Source: Hypsibius dujardini (lineage: Eukaryota > Tardigrada > Eutardigrada > Parachela > Hypsibiidae). Taken from it: DNA of 29,994 bases. Positions 1-10,844 of this stretch are shown here, in pieces; the first letter of the stretch is position 1; each line of letters opens with the position of its first letter. The position numbers were made by a program, and so were the translations under genes. Location: contig LRSR01009075.1 in assembly GCA_001579985.1 (NCBI GenBank), positions 1-29,994 on the forward strand, written 5' to 3'. The notes under the pieces were generated by a model. The model was not told where the DNA came from. It ran no database searches and was given only the letters and a program-made list of their open reading frames with translations.

Positions 1-8
1 ATACATTT

Positions 9-133
9 ACACACGTGGCAAAAACCTTGCGTTGACCGAGTTAAGCCATTTCACTCGTTGCACGGCTGTTATACACAGTCCTCGAGGTAAAGTGCTTAAC
101 TCGGTCAGCGCAAAGTTTTTCCCACGTGTGTGT
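9..133. repeat. ~125-bp foldback element, copy 1
   Basis: Two arms of about 49 nt are imperfect reverse complements: the left arm starts ACACACGTGGCAAAAACC and the right arm ends GGTAAAG...CCCACGTGTGTGT. About 24 nt of loop separate them. A second copy in the opposite orientation is at 25873-25996. This copy sits in intron 2 of GluCl copy L, about 27 nt beyond the exon 2 donor. It looks like a short non-autonomous foldback or MITE element. No target-site duplication was identified. Confidence 0.8.
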
Positions 134-158
134 TTAGTCCTAACGCTTTGAGGTACTT

Positions 159-160
159 GC
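159..160 (-). other. GC splice donor, GluCl copy L intron 2
   Basis: On the minus strand exon 2 ends ...AATGGCACAG followed by gcaagtacc. Using GC as donor keeps the same exon end and phase as the homologous site in copy R (17261-17262), where the downstream exon confirms the join. The context CAG/GCAAGT is the strong consensus known for GC-AG introns. Confidence 0.8.
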
Positions 161-1228
161 CTGTGCCATTGATCATGGGTTTAGGACGGAGCTTGTTGTC
201 GTACGATTCCAGCAGCATATCCAAAATTTCCTTTTCGGTGAAGATCTGACCTTGCCGGCCATCACTAAAAAGATGCATAAAATCGTTAACTCTTATTCAT
301 TACCGATAGGCCGATTTAGGTTTCGGTAAATTTATACGCCTACGATATCTACCACAAAATACACAGACACAGTATATTCATAGTAGAGAATAAACAGAAC
401 TTGATTGATTGATTGATTGGTGATGATGACCCTATTCAAATTTGATCAAACTCATTTGGGCATTGAATAGTATTTTCTCCTGCTTTGGAAACGCAGGAAC
501 CATAAACGAGTTGGCCGTTTGTTAAGTCCTCTGAAGGTCATTGGTTCATTTTACGACCAAATATGTAACGCGTGAAAATTTTTCCGATACTTTCGTTGAA
601 TCGTAGTCATCGGTAAAAATTCTATCCGAATAATCCGTCGCAATGCTTACTGTTTCTGGTTTGGTCCGATTCTTTGGCTCTTGGGTGCGCTGAAACTTTA
701 CACTTATCAAGTTCGCCGTTGAATTTTGACCGTGGGCCTGAACTCACTTCGTATTTAATTAAGCAAATGAAAGGGGCGTGCATGTGTGCCAATATGTAGA
801 TACGGTCAGGGGGGGGGGAGAAAAGAATGGGTAAGCCAGTCGATTTGCCGCTCAATTGTTAAATTTGACAAGCTGTTAGCTGTAGTAAACCCTACGTGGA
901 ACTTTCAGGGTTATTACACAGCCGCGTCTAGTCAGCCTGCCTGCCTTAATACCTCCGACAAAAGGTTCTATTTTAGTCAACTCAAAGGGGGAAGCGGAGG
1001 AGGAGAGGAGAGGGGCGGGAGGGAGGAAACCCGAAAAAAGGATAAGCCCCAGAAATACATTCACTCGAGTGTCACTAACCGGCCTCGAATTTTCGTAGGT
1101 CCGCTGCTGGCATGTGCGCATCCGAATTCCAGAATAATTTGAGCGATTAGGAGGCAACGGAGCAGGACGAGGAGTAGGCCACCAGTAGCGCGGTAATGTA
1201 ATAGCATGGGACAGACGTCACCCTGCAT
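161..1228 (-). CDS. Glutamate-gated chloride channel, copy L (5' part, runs off the left edge)
   Basis: Two coding exons of a Cys-loop channel subunit. Exon 1 is 1080-1228: start codon at 1226-1228, then 49 codons holding a hydrophobic signal segment (VLLRCLLIAQIIL), ending after [10 protein letters not shown] in phase 2. Exon 2 is 161-264 and encodes [20 protein letters not shown] followed by [14 protein letters not shown], the N-terminal helix region of GluCl/GlyR-type subunits; it ends in phase 1. Intron 1 (265-1079) is GT-AG. The donor after exon 2 is GC (gcaagt). Both exons match copy R at 17263-18077 in length (149 and 104 nt), phase and sequence: by eye 28 of 34 residues agree in exon 2 and about 33 of 49 in exon 1. 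The rest of the gene lies outside the window, so function is inferred from copy R. An in-frame ATG seven codons upstream could be the true start; I chose 1228 because similarity to copy R begins there. Confidence 0.85.
265..1079 (-). other. Intron 1 of GluCl copy L
   Basis: 815-nt phase-2 intron with donor gttagt and an acceptor preceded by tttttag. It contains a G9 run near 810-818 and purine-rich DNA around 985-1025. I see no exon or other feature in it. The equivalent intron of copy R is 562 nt and is half filled by a minisatellite that is absent here. Confidence 0.75.
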
Positions 1229-2362
1229 CTTGACGCAGGAGGCCGCCACCGTGCCGCCGTCGTCCGTGTGCCGCTGCGTGGGAGGAGGATGAGGATGAGG
1301 AGGCGGAGGAGGAAGGACGGTGGGGTCCGGCTGCGGCTGCCACCCACGATGCGATCACAGGAAGCAGTGATGCCGCTGCGCTCCGCCGCCACGGCCACCA
1401 CCACCATCAGAACACTCGTGTGAGCGACGATCCGTGCTGCTGACACCGCAGCTGCAACGGGTGGCGGGACTCCGCGTCAGTCTGTACAAAAGGTTACAAT
1501 CACATTACATAATGCCGTCTATAAAGGTTATAATCACATTTAAGACGCGCTTCACAATTTGAACAGGTGGTCAAGTTTGACACGGCAGATGACATGCTTC
1601 GACTCGGAACAGAGAACCAATCCTACTGCAGGCAGACCTTCAAACTCAATCGTCACACAGACGCAAAAAGAAGCAGACTAGGCTTGATATTAAAGGCCTC
1701 CGAAAAATGCTACTGCATGGCCTCCGACCGTGCAAAAGTTTAGCGGCCTAACCCTCACGCCTGATACAGTTAATATCCTTACGAAGCGTGGTCTTTTGCA
1801 GTGGAATGAAACGAACAGGTGAAATCCAATGAACCAATACCATCCGTTCCCATGAACAAGGGGTACTGGAGAGATGCTGCGAGCAGATCTGACATGGAAC
1901 AGAGAAAAGCCGAGAACTCCGTTCCACATGCAAAAAGGTCACAACATTCGATGTCTCGCTCATCCAGTCGTCGTCGCTGGTTATTCGGTGTACAGCGACC
2001 GCGACAAATTTATCTCCAGTCACAGTAATCCGAATCTTCGCTGGAGCGCGAAGGAAAGATGTCTGGCGAGGAAATCACCGCACGGTCCCCCCTTCAAACG
2101 TATAGGCTATGGCTCTCCCGCCAAATAAACAGCCTTCAACATGTATACATATATATATGCGGTATATCGACTGCCCCGAAATCCGCTTACCGCAAATCCC
2201 ACTCCACAAACTCCACACACAAATACACACAGAGAGAGAGTCTCAAGAGCGCCGGCGCGGAACCCAACCAGGACGCAATAATAACGGCAACCCTCGCGCA
2301 CGTCCAAACACACACACACACACACACACACAGCGGCCCCCGAAGAAAAAATGATGTAGCAA
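1229..2362. other. 5' flank of GluCl copy L, no gene seen
   Basis: Upstream DNA of copy L. A short direct repeat (aaaggttacaatcacatt / aaaggttataatcacatt) lies at about 1490-1545, and an (AC)12 microsatellite at 2308-2332. Open frames here, such as minus 1147-1446, have no family-like sequence and I do not call them genes. Confidence 0.5.
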
Positions 2363-2430
2363 ACACTGAACAAATCTCTTAACTGGATTACAAGTCGATT
2401 ATCAAAGTGCTCCAAGGCGATTGTCTTTCA
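2363..2430 (-). promoter_or_regulatory. Upstream block conserved between GluCl copies (L side, block 1)
   Basis: This stretch resembles 19450-19518 in order and sequence; shared words include ATTACAA, TCAAAGTG/TTAAAGTG and CGATTGTCTTT. It lies 1.1 kb upstream of the copy L start; the partner is 1.4 kb upstream of copy R. Both carry a possible minus-strand acceptor (tttgttcag / tttgcttag) at the same place, so a 5' UTR exon boundary is possible. It may equally be unselected duplication remnant. Confidence 0.45.
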
Positions 2431-3355
2431 CGAACGGGCCAGCAGCCCCATCATCGTTCCCCCGAAATGTAGAGCCCCCTCTACAGCCAGTATACACACA
2501 GACAGTCGGTCCATGGTTCTACTCCCAATAGTCCCGCGACATGTGACCCCTCTAACGTGAGTCTGCAACCGTCCGTCACGGTTCCAGCTGCTGCTGCTGC
2601 TGTTGTGTGCTATGTTAGTAGCTTAACGGAAACCTGCCGCAGGGGCCCGCGGACGCAATTGCTTTCCTTTGGCAGGGGGGACGAAGGAGTTGCGGGGGCA
2701 GCAAGTAAGGAGAGGGGGACCTCTGGAATGGCCGCGTTAAAAAAGCGGGACAAGACGGATGGAATTGATGATGTGTTGCGGGTTGAGAGGTGATTTGTCA
2801 AACAGCCGAAAAAAGTGCGGGCATGCTTCGGGATGGGGAAGGCTTTTGTAATGAGGAAGTACACTGTACTGTGTGTGTGTACAATGATGTGTGCGGCAAG
2901 AAAGGTTCCGCGTTAAAAGGGAGGAGATGCCGTTCGCTGGCATCGCGCGCACACCGCATTCAACACACGCGCGGTCTTCGATTAAAAAATCTTCCATTTG
3001 AGAGTGGGTAAGCGTGAAATATATTCTTCAAGGAAGAGAGCAACTCCTCACGACCGCGGGGGGGGGGGGTAAAAAGAGAGCAAATAGAAGGGGGAAAACT
3101 CTCGGGGTTCTCTTTCGTCTCGACTGTTCGCAATCCATAAAAATTGCCGTCGTCGCCTGGTCATTGGGATTTCGCCATCCGTGGCCGTTTGTAAGGACCA
3201 CAAGTAGATGTAAAGTGTGTGGGGCAACAAAACTTCACTGTTTTGTCCACGTCGTCGTCGGTCGCGCATACGCCTGCGCGGGGTCTTGGATTGCACGGGT
3301 GGTTCTCCGGCCACTATGGCGAGAGGTTATGCGGTTGAAAAGAGTGAGAGAAGTC

Positions 3356-3356
<1 letters not shown>

Positions 3357-3388
<32 letters not shown>

Positions 3389-3419
3389 CAGAGAGAGAGA
3401 CAGAGACAGAGAGAGAGAG
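3357..3419. repeat. (GA)n/(GACA)n microsatellite
   Basis: Interrupted GAGA and GACA units. Open in several frames purely because of its composition. Confidence 0.9.
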
Positions 3420-4134
3420 CTCTTTCGGCTGCCTGCTGCATATAAAGTGCAGAATCAACTTGCAGTGTGGGGTACGCGGTGGAAGGACGCACAACCACAC
3501 AGACACATATGGGAAGGGGGTTATTATCCTTGGATGGTCGTGCGCTATCGGGCTGCTCTTGCCGCGGAAGATGGAGAAGAGTGTGCGAAAGATGTTCGGT
3601 CGGCTGGAAAGAAATATGGGAAAGGAGTTTGGTGCGCTTTCGAGTGGGCCGACGACGAGGACGAGGACGATGCGTAGCAATCGATGGGTCCGTTGAATTT
3701 TTTCCACTATGCCATGAGTACATCGGGTACTTGACACATCGCGTCGTTGCAAGACTCGGTCGTTCCGGTTCTTGCGGTTTCAAATTATCGCGGCAAACTT
3801 AAAACAAGCGTTTAGGTCAATCTCCTCGAAGTCCATTGAAAAAAGTTCCACCAATTCGGTTTGGGAGCCTGTCGTCGGTGGAACGCGGTCCCTTTGTGGG
3901 TGGGTTAAACAAAGGCTCTCCTAATGATGACGCATCTGTCGATGATATTTAACGTCTCTAACGATTTCAACTCGAGTCACTTTTCAACCCACACACGGAA
4001 GGACTTCATTTGCAGTTCCCCAACAGATTAGAGTCCGTCCGTCTGTTCTACGGTCGACACCCAGACGTTCAGTTACACGGACAGCCGGAACAGCACGACA
4101 GCTGACCCAACAGCGAATCCAGATCTCTCTTCCC

Positions 4135-4234
4135 CTCAGTGATGGGTCCCTCCCCTCAGTGATGGGTCCCTCCCCCCAGAAATGGGTCCCTCTCCTTAGC
4201 AATGGGTCCCTCACCCCAGCAATGGGTACTCCGA
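4135..4234. repeat. 20-bp minisatellite, five units
   Basis: Unit ctcagtgatgggtccctccc starts at 4135, 4155, 4175, 4195 and 4215. The first two units are identical and the later ones diverge. Confidence 0.9.
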
Positions 4235-5439
4235 ATTCCGGTAGTGGCGTGTATGTGTGCACATTCGGAACGACTGCGCTCTCGCACTCTTGGCAAAAAA
4301 AAGCCATTGCAATCAAAGGGAACGAGTGGGAGATGAGTTGGGACGCTCGTTACCGAATCGCACGTAACGATCACTAAGAGCCGGCAAATTATACCATCAC
4401 GATGAGGGTGGATGCAGCCTCTGAACGAACACAGACTGAGCAGAATATATGGCCGCATATAGACAGGGTGGAAACACTTCCATTTGTTATATGCCACTTT
4501 TCAAGTCCTTGTCTGATTTTGTTTGCAGGAGGGAGGGAGCGCGGGGCAAAGTATCCCTATAAATCCTAATTTTTTTCCTCTAGAGGAACCCTCGATTTCA
4601 TTTTCAGCAAAAAAACAACACACACACAGGCAGTTGCGAGTATTCGAAGAGCACTCGCCTCCGCTGCAGTGACGTCACTAAGCGTACCAGGGGGGTTGCA
4701 TAAATAAAACAGGATACGACGCTCGTTTACGCGCACACATGCAAAGCCAACTTGATCCGGCCTTTTGCGTGTTGAATGGCGCGGTCGACTGTCGTCAAGC
4801 GCCCTGACTAATTTTCCGTCTTGAATGCACGGTGACATTGGAGACATTTAGCCGCAAAGGAAATGCTGGAGATAAACATTCCCGGCCACGCTTTGATGCA
4901 GTCCAACAGAGCTTTTCACACAACCTCAAGACTCTGCTTATAGACTGCATGCCTGCTATTGCCTCGGTGGTGTAGAATTAATTTGTTTGCTGATTGGCAT
5001 GCTGATCAAGTGCAGTGCGAGAACATTTATTAGCAACTTTTGGAAGCTGAAAAGTGGATCAAGCCGGCGCGCTCTTTGGACTGAATCTGTATCCTTTACT
5101 TCGTTACTTGAGTCCGGAATCCCGATACTCCATCGAGTAAAGTTGTGCACTCTCTGGTCGTAACGATTGCTCATGGGTGACGCCTTTGTCGCCATTACGG
5201 TTACTTTTATGGAGGGCCGTAAAAAGTAAATGGATTGCTCCTTGAGCCAATAAATCAATGGGTCCCTAATGCCTGGTAACTTTTGTTCTCGACCAGATTT
5301 GGGGAAAAGGAACAGTTCCCAGTCAATGACACGTGACAAATAAGTTATCGGAACAGAACGGAAACAAGCAGGAAAGCAACCCAGCAGATGCTTGGCGAGA
5401 CAGCAAAATAAGCAGATATATAGAAAGCAGAAAGATTGA

Positions 5440-5506
5440 CTGACAAACAGACAAACAGACAGAAAACAGAAAAACAGAAAACAGGCAGGCAGGCAGACAA
5501 ACAGAG

Positions 5507-5599
<93 letters not shown>

Positions 5600-5600
5600 C
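5440..5600. repeat. (ACAG)n microsatellite
   Basis: About 160 bp of ACAG units with AAAC interruptions. Its complement gives long Cys-Leu-Ser-Val minus-strand open frames that are not genes. Confidence 0.95.
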
Positions 5601-7241
5601 TGAAAAACGCATCGAATGATCTGGGGTAACTTAGTTAGTCTAGCTTTTTGTGAGTCTAGGAAATTGTCATGGTGGTTGGCGCAAACGCCCATCCATCCGC
5701 ACTCTATCTGGGAGCTGTATCCCTCTGTCATGTTTCAAACGCACAACCAACAAACTTATTTGCCGACATGCCGTTGAGTTCTTTGCTTAGCGTGTCTGCT
5801 AACGATGACAAAAATGACGGAAATTACTGGTGAACGTATCCCCCGCAGATCTTGACTTCCAAACTGCTCCTGACAGCCGGAAAAAACCGGGCCACAATGC
5901 TGTGTAAACTCTCCCGGCTCGTCGGACAAGCGTTCCTGTGCGTGACGATCCCTCATTAGGGGGACTACTCGGTGGTGGAGGACCCCTGGAGGATGCAGTC
6001 TGCGCTTTTCCACTCAACCGAAGAGTTCGTTACACCATAGCCATAGTGGACGTCTTAACCACAGGCAAACAGAAATCAAAGTCTTAACAAAATCACCCAA
6101 CGTAAAATTGCGCAGTTGGGAAGAATTGTGGAACCCTTAGTGTAATGAGCAATGAAGGTAATGCGGATGCTCCATGCAGAAGTATTGAAGTGGAAATTTT
6201 TTGCCGCCCAATAAGGCAAAATTTGGAGGAGCAACCCTGGCGTTTCCGGTGCTGCAGGGCTCAACCGAGTGACTCCACCTCCCGGTTCCAGGAGTGAGGG
6301 AGGTGAAGGGACTGCAAATGTGTGGCTGCATGGGTTGAGCAAATAATGGCGCACGAGAGTGGACTGTTTTCGTTTATCGACCAAGTGAATGAATGGTGTT
6401 AATTTAAAATCAAGGAATGGGGTCTTCGATCTGCATACGCATGTGTGTACAATGAATCTGTCGAAGCATATTCCACATCTCTCGGCCGGCAAAGGGTCGG
6501 CATTTGTGGCTCACAAGGGCACTCTTTATGAGAAAAAAACGGGATAATATGCGCAATTTTTAAATTTCCTACTATTGTCGAGATGAGAATAAAACACATT
6601 AAAGCTGACGCGAGAACTTCAAAATCTGTGTTGTGCAGGGTACCGGTACCGATATTTGAAAGACGGACTATTAGCTCAAATTACGGGGAAAGGCCAAGGC
6701 AAAGTTCATTAAAATTTCACGCTAGCTTCCTGGCAGGAAATTCGCTTGAGTTGGTCCGGTGATTAAGGCAGTCCGTGCTGTGCTCACTCGCACACCGTTA
6801 AATTGAGTTAACTGCGAACTTCCGCTTTAGTTTAAAGCGAACCCAGTTACAAATCGCACTTCCTGAAGGAGGGTCGACCCTGTGGAATTGGCATTCCACA
6901 GCAGCGCGCCCCTCCATCACAAGGTTAGTAAACAAGGTTACCGTCCTCTGGCCATAAAATTGCACCGAAAAAGACTGCCATACCTTCGTTGTACCTGCGC
7001 GGACAGTATAATATACATCTACACATGCGTAAGGGTCTTTTTTTGAACTGCCAGAACAAGTTCTCCAGCAAAGCAGAGACTTTCCCAGAGTGTGCTGCTA
7101 CGCGTACCTTTCCCGTGGGAGCTAACCGCAGTGAAGTAAATTTAAAGAAAACCCTTTGGCCTGTCAATCTCGAAGCACGGAAGATAGCCTGCCTGTCATC
7201 CTCGACATTTCAACTGCATTAGCTTCCTCTTGTTATACGGT

Positions 7242-7326
7242 GGCGTGTGTGTCAGTGTGTGTGTGTGTGTCAGTGTGTGTGTGTGTCTGTCTGTGTTTGT
7301 CTGTCTGTGTCTGTGTGTCTGTGTGG
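7242..7326. repeat. (TG)n/(TGTC)n compound microsatellite
   Basis: Alternating TG runs and TGTC units, 85 bp. Confidence 0.9.
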
Positions 7327-8740
7327 GCAACGCGGGCGTCCACCCTTCCATGTCCAGGTTCCTGGGTCAAAAAGGGGTCCTCATCCCTCGGCCTATCCAT
7401 CATTGTCATGGGTATCGACGACGCACTCCGCCAGAGCCGCCGTGCTGACACGTTACAGCGATGACCACATCCGACAAGGCTCCTGGCGGAGACCAGACTT
7501 GTGGTGTACTTTAGGGAGTTTGTTCTTAATATTCCCCGGTCAACTAAATTCGTCTACTAGCATTCCCCATAGTGAAGCTAATCAACGAAGCACAAGATCA
7601 ACCAAATTAACGTTAGGAAGTGTTGGAATGACGCTGCATGTGTAGTATTGCCCCTTTTTTTTCTTATACCACGCGACTGCGACACGCCATTGTCATTTTT
7701 TAGGTCGCCAGGCAGATCTCTTTTTTTTTAAATGTTTAAACAAATACATTACAGTAGAAGTACTGTCACACAGGGTCCTTCGTGCCAATCTGAACGTCGA
7801 CCTCAGTATATAACTGTTTTCATTTAACCTGGGCGATTATTATGTCACAAGCTAACGCTTTCCGTCATGTTTTCTTAACATCCTCGCGGCCACGTCGCGT
7901 CCAATTTTTTCGGTGGCTGTTATTGTAATATAGCAATATAATTTCATCACGCCACGCGCTCAGCCGGATCACATGACACACCGCAGCATGAGCCGTTGTA
8001 AATACCGACAGGCGGGTTGTTCACTGAAGCATCTCACCTGCGTCCGCTTTTCAACTTCCGGCTGTTGAAGCTCCAGCGAAAATGCAATAATATGACTACC
8101 TGGTTATTAGCCGATATTCTGTGTGTGTGTAAGGAGCCCGGAACCTTTCGACGTACTACGGTAGGTTGCGACATGAAAAATCTCAGCTATTTAGAGTTCT
8201 ACATTTTTCGAGGCCGACGTCCGTAACTTTGCTCGTGAAATGTGCCAACTTGTGGAAAGTTCTGTCTTGGCAAAAAAATATAGTTGATTAAAGCTTCAAT
8301 CATACAGTTCCAGTGCAGGCGTGGAAGAGAGGGAACAAAATTGGCACGCAGAGCACACGTTTTCCGATTCAATTAGGCCCATCTCCGCGTCATGACAAAG
8401 GCCAGCGCGCGCGCGACACTCGACTTCGGTTGTCTGCGCTGTCTGGGTCCCCGCACACGTCTGCCAGTACTGCCAGTATTGATCACACACGAGTTTTAGC
8501 TTACACATTTGCCATTTGCCGGAGCATGTTTCGCAGCAATCGAGGAGCCCCGGGATTTGGTCTGCCAATAACCGCACAGTGATTTCTCAAGCGGCTGACT
8601 GTGAATTCTTCCAGACCTGCCACTCTGACTTGCATAACTCATATTTTTGGATAACCTCATATGATGAAAAGGTGCATACGGCTCTCATTGTCCGTTGCGG
8701 ATATTCGAAATTTCAATTACAAAATTCGTCTATGCGTATA

Positions 8741-9097
8741 TGGGCTTGTTGAGGGCTGTAAGCCTAGTGATTTTGTCGTTCTTCAAACAAGGAATTCCAG
8801 CATCATCAGAGCGCTCCACACAAACCCTTGTAATATGCCCGTACACAGGCGCATTTAAGCAGGTGCCCTGGCTGGTCAATAATAACGAGACCCACTCAGC
8901 TGGCGCTCACACGGTATGGTTTATGGGCTTGTTGAAGGCTGTAAGCCTAGTGATTTTGTCGTTCTTCAAACAAGGAATTCCAGCATCATCAGAGTGCTCC
9001 ACACAGACCCGTGTAATACCCATGTAATCCTATAAGCAGGAGCGCTGGCTGGTCAATAATAACGAGGCCCACTCAGCTGGAGCTCACATGGTATGGT
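8741..9097. repeat. Two-copy tandem duplication, ~183-bp unit
   Basis: Unit 1 is 8741-8923 and unit 2 starts at 8924. Both open with tgggcttgttga and carry ggctgtaagcctagtg, caaggaattccagcatcatc and ggctggtcaataataacgag at matching offsets. Most differences are single bases, with a few small indels near the middle. It lies in non-coding spacer. Confidence 0.9.
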
Positions 9098-9920
9098 GCA
9101 CATTGCGCGCAGAAGCCCATTCCACACGGTACTCACATGTTGTCGTACGCGATAAAACTTAAATACACTCGATATATGGAAATTGTTGATCACACAGAAA
9201 CAGGCATACCACAACAAGTAGGTCAACAAAAATTGCACACACTGGCAAATGCAATTTGCATGATAAATTGCAAACGAATTCGTACACGACGGTTGAGTCC
9301 CATGATCTGGCACCACAAGTGTTCAGCTTACCGTTCAGCAGACGAGGGAGCTCTCCCAAGACAGCCATACTCCATCGTTGGGTGCAGTTAAGCCAAGGCG
9401 CGGTCAGTTGGTTTTATGGAGGGCAAGTCAGAAAGAAGTGCGTGGAGCCACTTTACACGAAGTGGCCAGGGGCTTGGTGGAAGGAGTGCAGTGTATGTGG
9501 AAGAAAACGGGAAGTCTCTCTGTTCTTGTTCGCGCGAACGAACTCACTTGTTCCTGAGTGTGGGTATGTCGAGCTCTGTGCGGGTGCAGCTGGCTGTAGT
9601 AGAATAGTAGAGTAATGTTTACACACCACTCTGCACGGTATCCCGAACCAACCAACCACGGGAATAAAGAGGCGACTCAATTTCCTTTCGGAGCGACGCG
9701 TAAAGAATTACGGCATATAGCAGCTGATATAAAGGGGAACATGGGAAGAAGAATTGTGAGATGCGACGGGGACGAACAGGGGATAGCCGGCAGAAAAAAA
9801 GACGTTCGTCCATTGGACATGACATACAGAGGAGAATGAGTCCAAGTCCAAGGAGTGAGGGAGTCACACATGGGCCGGGGATCGTAGAAGATGATGAAGA
9901 CGATCTGCACTCCGGAAGCT
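9098..9920. other. Spacer, no gene seen
   Basis: About 0.8 kb without recognisable coding sequence or repeats. Open frames of 60-120 codons overlap on both strands without family-like sequence. Confidence 0.4.
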
Positions 9921-9960
9921 ATTAACTACTGAAGTGGCGTAATAACTTTGAGCGGGATTT
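9921..9960 (-). promoter_or_regulatory. Upstream block conserved between GluCl copies (L side, block 2)
   Basis: Sequence attaactactgaagtggcg continues to tttgagcgggattt and matches 22235-22276, where attaatcactattgaagtgg continues to tttgagcgggattt. It is colinear with blocks 1 and 3, so it belongs to the same duplicated unit. Regulatory function is only an inference from retention. Confidence 0.45.
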
Positions 9961-10714
9961 AGAGGCTCTGTCACGGGCATGCAGAGCTCTCTCTCCCTCT
10001 CCATACACGTATTACACACGTATACACTCTGTACATGCGCGCAAGGAGAAACCCGTTCAAGTTCCCGGTCTCACGAGCTGTAGGGTTCAGCTCGCGAGCG
10101 ATCCGCTAACATATCTACTATACACACATATATATACACACACACACGAGGAGATGTACTCACACGTATATATACCCTCGCACACGCGGTGGTATTTACT
10201 ACAAATAAAAGATTCGCGATTGATTGGAAAAAAGGAGGCTGGCTTGTCGACCGACCGGCTTGGCCTGCCTCTTCCTCCCCCTTTTTTCCCGGTGGCACTT
10301 TCCACCACCAGTTGTTCGCTATGTGTTCCGTGTGCGCTCGGTACAGCCCTGGGGGTAATCAGTCTGTCAGAGTTTTTCAGGCGGCGCAGGAGTTTTAGGG
10401 TGTGTGTGCTGCGCTTCTCGCTGCTTCCACATCTCTGCATACATCTACTACCAATACTATACCCGGGGATAATCGGGAGGAGTGCTCGCGGATGAAATGG
10501 ACTGTTCGATATTATTGTTTGTGTGGGACTGTGTTTCTCTCTGTCTGCCGGTCTGGTTTCTCCGTGTGGGGGTCCGCGCGCGCCTCTAAAGGGGGAGGGA
10601 GGGAGAGGAAGGGAAGAGTTTAGGGAGAACGGGGTGAGCGAACAGATTCATATATCAGTATACGCGATGTGTGGGTACTCGCGTCATCATCCGCTGTGGA
10701 CGCGGGGAGCAGGG

Positions 10715-10715
<1 letters not shown>

Positions 10716-10749
<34 letters not shown>

Positions 10750-10794
10750 TGTGTGTGTGTGTTGTGTGTGTGTGAGTGTGTGTGTGTGAGTGAG
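10716..10794. repeat. (TG)n microsatellite
   Basis: About 79 bp of TG with GAG interruptions. Confidence 0.95.
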
Positions 10795-10844
10795 GAAAGC
10801 AGTTTTAAAGGAATATGAAGCGAAACAGATGAGGCAAGTCAGCA
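10792..10844 (-). promoter_or_regulatory. Upstream block conserved between GluCl copies (L side, block 3)
   Basis: gaggaaagc, then taaaggaatat, agatgaggcaagtcag, align with 22908-22966 (gaggaaagc, tagagtaatat, gatgagaaaagtcag). Blocks 2 and 3 are about 0.87 kb apart here and 0.67 kb apart on the R side. Weaker similarity seems to continue for some 250 bp beyond both. Confidence 0.45.

Larger units (their letters stand above)
2431..8740. other. Spacer with simple repeats, no gene seen
   Basis: About 6.3 kb with no recognisable gene. It holds a GA-rich run (3357-3419), a 20-bp minisatellite (4135-4234), an (ACAG)n tract (5440-5600), a TG/TGTC tract (7242-7326), a G11 run near 3058-3069 and a perfect 9-bp-stem hairpin with a 4-nt loop at 6880-6901. 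Open frames over the tracts encode low-complexity peptides that follow from the repeats. This stretch accounts for most of the extra spacer length next to copy L compared with copy R. Confidence 0.55.

Noticed and set aside
4956-5731. Minus-strand open frames of 218 and 128 codons rich in Cys-Leu-Ser-Val
   Set aside because: They are translations of the (ACAG)n tract and its flanks; repeated SVCL units follow from the repeat, and no domain or splice structure supports a gene.
6880-6901. Perfect 9-bp stem hairpin (ctgtggaat/attccacag), preceded by palindrome gggtcgaccc
   Set aside because: Too short and isolated to call an RNA gene or regulatory element.
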